Assembly (NCBI GenBank): GCA_035515515.1
Contig: DATJBC010000135.1
Coordinates: 1 to 29,675 of the forward strand
Direction: 5' to 3'
Origin: DATJBC01 sp035515515
GTDB lineage: Bacteria; Actinomycetota; Acidimicrobiia; Acidimicrobiales; UBA8190
Length of the DNA: 29,675 nucleotides
Part shown: positions 25,656 to 29,675 of the stretch, piece by piece
Layout: each line of letters begins with the position of its first letter
Position numbering within the stretch: the first letter of the stretch is position 1
Notes under the pieces: generated by a model
What the model saw: only the letters and a program-made list of their open reading frames with translations
The model's database searches: none
What the model was told of the DNA's origin: nothing
Made by a program: the position numbers and the translations under genes

Positions 25656-26992
25656 GGGGACCCGCCGGCGCGGCGCGCGTCCCCGGGGCGGGCGCGGCAC
25701 GAGACCGAGCGCAAGAAGTCGAAGAGCCGGGGCGCCACCACGGCGGCGTCCAGACCCCGGGTGAAGCGGGCCCGGGCCGCCGCCGACATCCGCGCCAGCC
25801 GGGCGCGGTCCTCCAGCAGACCGACGAGGAGGCGGGCGGCGCCCCCGGCGTCGTCCACCGACCAGAACAGGCCTTCCACACCGGGGTCGACCATCTCGGC
25901 GAACCCCCCCACGGGGGCGGCCACCACCGGGAGCCCCGCCGCCAGCGCCTCGATGGGCGCCAAGGCCATCACCTCGCGCGTGGAGGCGTGGACGTACAGG
26001 CGGTAGCGCGGCAACAGCGAGCGGACGTCGGCCCGGTACCCGAGGAGCCTGACCTGACCCTCGAGGCCGAGCGCCGTCACCTGGGCACGGAGCTGGGCAC
26101 GGCAGGGCCCGTCGCCCACGATGTCGAGGGAGCACCTGCGCCCGAGCCGGTTGGCTTCGGCCAGCACCTGCAGCAGGAACGCATGGTTCTTGGCCGGCTC
26201 GAGGCCGCCCACCGACACCAGCTCGCCCCCGGCCGGGCCCGCCCCCGCCCGCCCTCCGGCCCCGGGGCCCGGGGCGTCCTGGATGAAGTTGGGGATCACG
26301 ATGGACGGCAGGTCCTCGACGGCGGGGAGCCACCCGACCAGGGCGGCCCGGGACGAGGGGGAGAGGAACACGATGCCGTCGAGCGCCGGGATGACCTCGG
26401 CCTCCAGCCGGCGGATGGCGTCGTACACCTTCGTACGCGGACGGATCCGGCCCTTGTCGACCCATTCGTCGGCCTGCGACTGGTCGAAGTGGACCGCCAT
26501 GACCACGCGCTGGCTCGTCGACCGGCGGGCCCGCAGGGCGGCGTGGGCCGACGGAGGGCAGTGGGCGTAGACGACGGCGTGCGGCGTCTGCGCCAGTGCT
26601 CGGGACAGGGCGGCCTGCAGCACCTGCCGGTGCCAGTACCGGTACCAGGCCACGCTGGCCGCCGGGCTGACCCGGTCGATGGCCAGCCTGGCGCCGAACA
26701 CCGGCGCGGCCACGGGCATCACCCACGAGAAGGGCGTGACGACTGTCGCCGGAGCCCCCCGCCCGGCCGCGAAGGCCACCACCTCCCGGATGTGGGTCTC
26801 GACCCCGGTGGCCCCCGACCCCCGCAGGAGGGTGGCCACCACCAGGGCGGGCTCGGCCCCGTCGGGTCCCGGCCCGCCGGCAGGCCCCGCCATCCCGGCG
26901 GGTGCGGGGTCGGCCCCCCCGGGGCCCGCCTCGGGCGCGGGGCGCCGGGTGTCGGGCGCGGCGATGCCCGCTGGTGCCGGTTCGACGGTCAC
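25652..26992 (-). CDS. GT4-type glycosyltransferase, first gene of the minus-strand operon
   Basis: GT-B glycosyltransferase, 446 aa. Residues 1-48 are Pro/Gly/Ala-rich and probably disordered. The core follows: LVVATLLRGSGATGVETHI, VMAVHFDQSQADEWVDKG, LVSVGGLEPAKNHAFLL, IVGDGPCRAQL and the EX7E motif REVMALAPIEALAAGLPVVA. The start is GTG 26992, with AGGAG about 5 nt upstream on the minus strand; an internal ATG at residue 34 is a less likely alternative. The stop overlaps the start of flippase copy 2 by 4 nt. It shares the fold but little sequence with the glycosyltransferase at 22870-24177, so the two glycosyltransferases are not a recent duplicate pair. Probably adds one sugar of the repeat unit. 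Confidence 0.92.
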   Translation of the reverse strand: MTVEPAPAGIAAPDTRRPAPEAGPGGADPAPAGMAGPAGGPGPDGAEPALVVATLLRGSGATGVETHIREVVAFAAGRGAPATVVTPFSWVMPVAAPVFGARLAIDRVSPAASVAWYRYWHRQVLQAALSRALAQTPHAVVYAHCPPSAHAALRARRSTSQRVVMAVHFDQSQADEWVDKGRIRPRTKVYDAIRRLEAEVIPALDGIVFLSPSSRAALVGWLPAVEDLPSIVIPNFIQDAPGPGAGGRAGAGPAGGELVSVGGLEPAKNHAFLLQVLAEANRLGRRCSLDIVGDGPCRAQLRAQVTALGLEGQVRLLGYRADVRSLLPRYRLYVHASTREVMALAPIEALAAGLPVVAAPVGGFAEMVDPGVEGLFWSVDDAGGAARLLVGLLEDRARLARMSAAARARFTRGLDAAVVAPRLFDFLRSVSCRARPGDARRAGGSP

Positions 26993-27343
26993 ACTGACTC
27001 CTGAGCGGGAACCCGGCGCTCAGATACCGCCCAATCCGGCCAACGGCCGCGCCGAGGGTCCCGAGATGTATCACCAGGCGCCCCTTGGCCCTCGTCTCTA
27101 TCGGTCGGGGCAGACACGGGGACCACCCGAGGTCGGCGGCACGCGTCTGACGGGGTCGCGATCGCCGTCAGGCGCCCGGACCGGAGGGTACCAACGTCGG
27201 GCAAGGGCCGAGCATGCGAACCACCGTCTTCACCAGCACCCCCCGGGGCGGTCATCGTGCTCGGCCCCACAAGCGGACCACCGAACGGAGAGGCCTTGTG
27301 GCTGCGAGAGCCCGAGGCGCCCGTCGGGCACCAGGGGGTTAGC
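26993..27343. other. divergent intergenic region with promoter-level content
   Basis: About 350 bases between the minus-strand glycosyltransferase operon and the plus-strand wzz-like gene, with no credible coding sequence. It holds a small CGGCC-AAC-GGCCG hairpin (27037-27049), the strong inverted repeat at 27143-27175, and a few AT-richer patches (27020-27036, 27064-27072, 27098-27104) that could be -10 elements. No clear -35/-10 pair is seen for either direction. Confidence 0.6.
27143..27175. promoter_or_regulatory. strong 11-bp-stem inverted repeat in the divergent region
   Basis: GCGTCTGACGG (27143-27153) pairs with CCGTCAGGCGC (27165-27175) over 11 bp with one G-U wobble, around an 11-nt loop that itself contains TCGCGA. 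It lies midway between the divergent operon starts, about 150 nt from GTG 26992 and 170 nt from GTG 27344. It could be an operator, a leader-RNA structure or a transcription barrier between the two units. Confidence 0.5.
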
Positions 27344-28405
27344 GTGCGCGCTCAGGAATCTCGTGCAGAGAGGGCATCGGCGGTGACCGCCGGCCCCAGG
27401 GTCGTGGGGGGCGAGCCGGACGACGCCGCCTTCGCGCCGACGGTGTGGTCGGCGATCGCCCACAACGCCGTGCTCGTCTGCGTCGTGGCCCTCCTGGGCG
27501 CGGTGGCCGGGGTGGTCGTCACCAAGCTGGTGGCCACCACCTACACGGCGACGTCCACCATCGCGCTGACCCAGCCCCAGCAGGGCCAGACGGTGGGAGG
27601 GACGTCCAACGCCCCCAACCCCAGCCAGTATCTCGACAGTCAGGTGGTCCTCTTGGGGTCGAGCGCCGTCGCCCAGGCCGCCGCCGACGACGGCAACGCG
27701 ACCCTGCACGAGCAGGCCTTCACGGCCTCGGACTTCTCCGGCCCCGACGACGCCGTGACCCTCGGCACCCAGACGACGACCGATCCCAACAGCACCGTCG
27801 TGGCCATCGAGTTCTCGGCCAAGACAGCAGCCGCCGCGCAAGCCGGGGCCAACGCGCTGGTGTCCGCCTACCTGGCCGCCTACAACAGCCAGATCAAGGC
27901 GACCACGTCGTCGATCATCGCCGTGATCGACAACTCACTGAGCCAGGTCAACAACCAGCTCAGTGACCTGAGCGCCGCGGGGGGCACCTTGAACACCCAG
28001 CTGGCCACCTCCCTGGTCACCGAGCGGGCCACCCTGGAGAGCCAGCGGTCACAGGCCCTCGTCAATGAGAGCGCCAACCTCTCGCAGCCGCCCCCCACCC
28101 AGCTGGCCTACCTGCCCACCGGCCCCAGCGGCAGCCTGGCGAAGCGGGGCGGGCTGGGCCTGGTGATCGGGCTCGTGGTGGGCGTGTGCCTGGCCTACGC
28201 GCGCGAGGTGCGTCGGACCCGGGCCCAGGACGTCGCGGCGCCGGTGGCCTCGCCCGCACCGCTGCGGCCCGGCATGGAGAACAGCAACGGCCAGCGCCTG
28301 CTGAGCGTGGACCCCCACGTCGTGGCCGATCCCAACGGCGCGCCCAACCTCTTGAAGACCGGGAACCTGAAGACGCTCCATGGGGAGCGCGACCCGCGCA
28401 GATAG
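27344..28405 (+). CDS. Wzz-like polysaccharide chain-length / co-polymerase protein
   Basis: Inner-membrane protein of the Wzz (polysaccharide co-polymerase) type, 353 aa, thought to set polymer length with the Wzy-type protein that follows. Two membrane segments frame a long extracytoplasmic region: TM1 about residues 36-62 (AIAHNAVLVCVVALLGAVAG) and TM2 near 268-286 (GGLGLVIGLVVGVCLAYA). TM2 is preceded by a Pro/Gly-rich stretch PTGPSGS, as is usual. The middle is Gln/Ser/Ala-rich with a likely coiled coil around 190-240. The short cytoplasmic tail has no tyrosine-kinase domain or Tyr cluster. GTG 27344 is chosen because AGGGGG lies 6 nt upstream; the frame is open to GTG 27257. The next gene starts 5 nt after the stop. 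Confidence 0.85.
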   Translation: MRAQESRAERASAVTAGPRVVGGEPDDAAFAPTVWSAIAHNAVLVCVVALLGAVAGVVVTKLVATTYTATSTIALTQPQQGQTVGGTSNAPNPSQYLDSQVVLLGSSAVAQAAADDGNATLHEQAFTASDFSGPDDAVTLGTQTTTDPNSTVVAIEFSAKTAAAAQAGANALVSAYLAAYNSQIKATTSSIIAVIDNSLSQVNNQLSDLSAAGGTLNTQLATSLVTERATLESQRSQALVNESANLSQPPPTQLAYLPTGPSGSLAKRGGLGLVIGLVVGVCLAYAREVRRTRAQDVAAPVASPAPLRPGMENSNGQRLLSVDPHVVADPNGAPNLLKTGNLKTLHGERDPRR

Positions 28406-28410
28406 ACGTC

Positions 28411-29675
28411 ATGGTGCCCACCGACGGCCTCGCCGAGGCCCCGCCCGCGGCGCACCCCGCCCGGCGAGACGGCCACCGACCCCCGCGCCCCCCGCGGCTG
28501 ACGTTCGGACGCTACGGCACCGCCCTGGCGGTGGTGCTGGGCGCGTTCATGCTCTTCGACCGGGCCGCGGCCTACCTGCGCGTGCCGGGCACCCCCCTGT
28601 ACCTCGGGGAATGCCTCTTGCTGCTGGGCATCCTGACCTGCGCGTCGGCGCCCGGGTACGTGCGCGCCGCGCTGCGCGACGAGCCCGTCCTGGCCGTGGT
28701 GCTCGCCTTCGTCGTGTGGGGCCTGGCGCGGGCGGTTCCCAACGTGGGCGCCTACGGCGTGCTCGACACCGTGAGGGACGCGGCGCTGTGGTACTACTCG
28801 CTCTTCGGCGTCATCGCCGTGGCGGCCACCCTCGCCTCGCCCCGCCTCCCCGACCGCCTGATGGGCCTGCTGGCCCGCCTGACCCCCGTCCTGCTCCTGT
28901 GGCTGCCGGTCGTGGTGGTCATCCAGAAGGTCACGCACATCGCCGTCCACGTGCCGGGCTCCACCGTCTCGGTGGTGTCCTCCAAGGAGGGCAACGTCGC
29001 CGTGGTGGCGTTCATCGCCCTGGCCGCCATGTGGCTGGTGCCCTGGCCCAGACGCTCGCCCTCCTCCCGCACGGCGTGGAGCCTGGTCGCCATGGTCGGG
29101 ATCCTGATGGCCGGGACCCAGAACCGCGGGGGGCTCGTCGCCGTGGGCGCGGCGTCGGTGGTGGGCGTGCTCATGAACCGCCGCCTCCTGCGCCCCGCGT
29201 TGTCCGGCGCGCTCACGGTCCTGGCCGCCGCCGCCTTGGCCGGCCCCTTCATCCCCGCCGTCGGGGGCACGAGCGGGCGCTCCATCTCACCCAGCCAGCT
29301 CATCGAGAACATCGCCAGCGTCTCGGGGCTGGGCAAGGCTCCCGACACCCAGGGGACCCAGCAGGCCCGCGAGCGTCAGTGGTCGTTCGTCCTGGACCTC
29401 GAGTTCAACCAGGGGAAGGGACTCTACGGGTTCGGGTCGGGACCGAACCTCGGCTTCGGCCAGGCCACGGGCACCGGTGACGAGACGCTGCGCGTCCCGC
29501 ACAACTCCCACATCGACGTGATCGCCCGGCTGGGGCTCATCGGGCTGGGCCTCTGGCTGCTGTTGTGGGGGTCGTGGTTCGTCCGGCTGGGCCGGGCCCG
29601 CTACCGGTTCCTGCGGACGGGCCGCGGCCGTCGGCGCGGCATGGTCGACCTCTGCATCGTGGCGGCCGTGGCCAT
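28411..29675 (+). CDS. O-antigen ligase / Wzy-type polymerase, 3'-truncated by window edge
   Basis: Polytopic membrane protein, 421 residues visible, open to the right edge with no stop. The ATG at 28411 is 5 nt after the wzz-like stop. Hydrophobic segments lie near 36-50, 65-80, 92-108, 129-143, 155-171, 195-211, 223-236, 241-256, 266-282 and 372-390, followed by a start of another at the edge. Family signs: TQNRGGLVAVG with Arg239 at a membrane boundary, a large extracytoplasmic loop (about 283-365), and PHNSHIDVIARLGLIGLG (His364, His367), the typical end of the Wzy_C/O-antigen ligase domain. It would polymerise lipid-linked repeat units or ligate the polymer; the two roles cannot be told apart by sequence alone. 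The Wzz-like neighbour favours a polymerase role. Confidence 0.9.
   Translation, partial: MVPTDGLAEAPPAAHPARRDGHRPPRPPRLTFGRYGTALAVVLGAFMLFDRAAAYLRVPGTPLYLGECLLLLGILTCASAPGYVRAALRDEPVLAVVLAFVVWGLARAVPNVGAYGVLDTVRDAALWYYSLFGVIAVAATLASPRLPDRLMGLLARLTPVLLLWLPVVVVIQKVTHIAVHVPGSTVSVVSSKEGNVAVVAFIALAAMWLVPWPRRSPSSRTAWSLVAMVGILMAGTQNRGGLVAVGAASVVGVLMNRRLLRPALSGALTVLAAAALAGPFIPAVGGTSGRSISPSQLIENIASVSGLGKAPDTQGTQQARERQWSFVLDLEFNQGKGLYGFGSGPNLGFGQATGTGDETLRVPHNSHIDVIARLGLIGLGLWLLLWGSWFVRLGRARYRFLRTGRGRRRGMVDLCIVAAVA

Noticed and set aside
24178..25881. Apparent 1003-aa protein: glycosyltransferase with a 568-residue N-terminal extension
   Set aside because: The extension overlaps the flippase gene in another phase and has Arg/Pro/Gly-rich composition; the GTG at 24177 gives a normal GT4 N-terminus.
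25656..27074. N-terminal extension of flippase copy 2 to 966 aa
   Set aside because: It is out of phase with the strongly supported glycosyltransferase at 25652-26992 and has no membrane or family features.
28380..29480. 366-codon frame starting at 28380
   Set aside because: Arg/Ala-rich shadow of the O-antigen ligase frame that starts at 28411 and stays open to the window end; the latter has membrane segments and the Wzy_C motif.

Overview
This is a very GC-rich window (GC bias strong enough to give long antisense frames almost everywhere) with actinobacterial-type housekeeping genes. The left edge holds the 3' part of gyrB followed by gyrA, an arrangement that usually sits close to dnaA/oriC. 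The whole gene set looks like a high-GC Actinomycetota member. A class such as Acidimicrobiia is plausible, but the sequence alone does not prove it. No tRNA, rRNA, insertion sequence, integrase or CRISPR array was seen.

Layout. (1) 1-4150, plus: gyrB (5'-truncated) and gyrA. (2) 4172-6664, minus: a GT4 glycosyltransferase and a cytochrome P450 in one short operon, followed at 6773-7840 (minus) by an amidohydrolase of the metal-dependent TIM-barrel type. (3) 8107-10444, plus: a fused double alpha/beta-hydrolase and a PAP2 membrane phosphatase, 4 nt apart. (4) 10423-11754, minus: a nucleotide-sugar (UDP-glucose or GDP-mannose) 6-dehydrogenase whose 3' end overlaps the PAP2 gene. (5) 11999-12670, plus: an ECF-like sigma factor. 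(6) 12833-20667, plus: a polyprenyl-phosphate sugar-phosphate transferase, an asparagine-synthase-type amidotransferase, a two-domain oxidoreductase and a heparinase II/III-type lyase. (7) 20681-21397, minus: an orphan NarL-type response regulator. (8) 21527-26992, minus: an operon of glycosyltransferase, flippase, glycosyltransferase, flippase, with every junction a 4-nt GTGA overlap. (9) 27344-29675, plus: a Wzz-like chain-length protein and an O-antigen ligase/polymerase that runs off the right edge.

Together, regions 3-9 read as a Wzx/Wzy-type exopolysaccharide locus. The sugar transferase would start the lipid-linked repeat unit, the 6-dehydrogenase would supply a uronic acid, and GT4 enzymes would extend the unit. 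The amidotransferase and oxidoreductase would modify a sugar, MOP flippases would export the unit, and Wzy/Wzz-like proteins would polymerise it and set its length. The heparinase-like lyase would trim or remodel a uronate-containing chain. A sigma factor and a response regulator are embedded in the locus and are natural candidate regulators.

Most interesting points: the fused hydrolase resembles, half by half, the two separate hydrolases of exosortase-A (PEP-CTERM) polysaccharide loci, and both halves lack a serine nucleophile; the GT-flippase pair occurs twice with paralogous flippases; each gap in the region-6 operon carries an inverted repeat; and intergenic regions hold a strong 11-bp-stem hairpin, a 9-bp tandem repeat and an 18-bp dyad.
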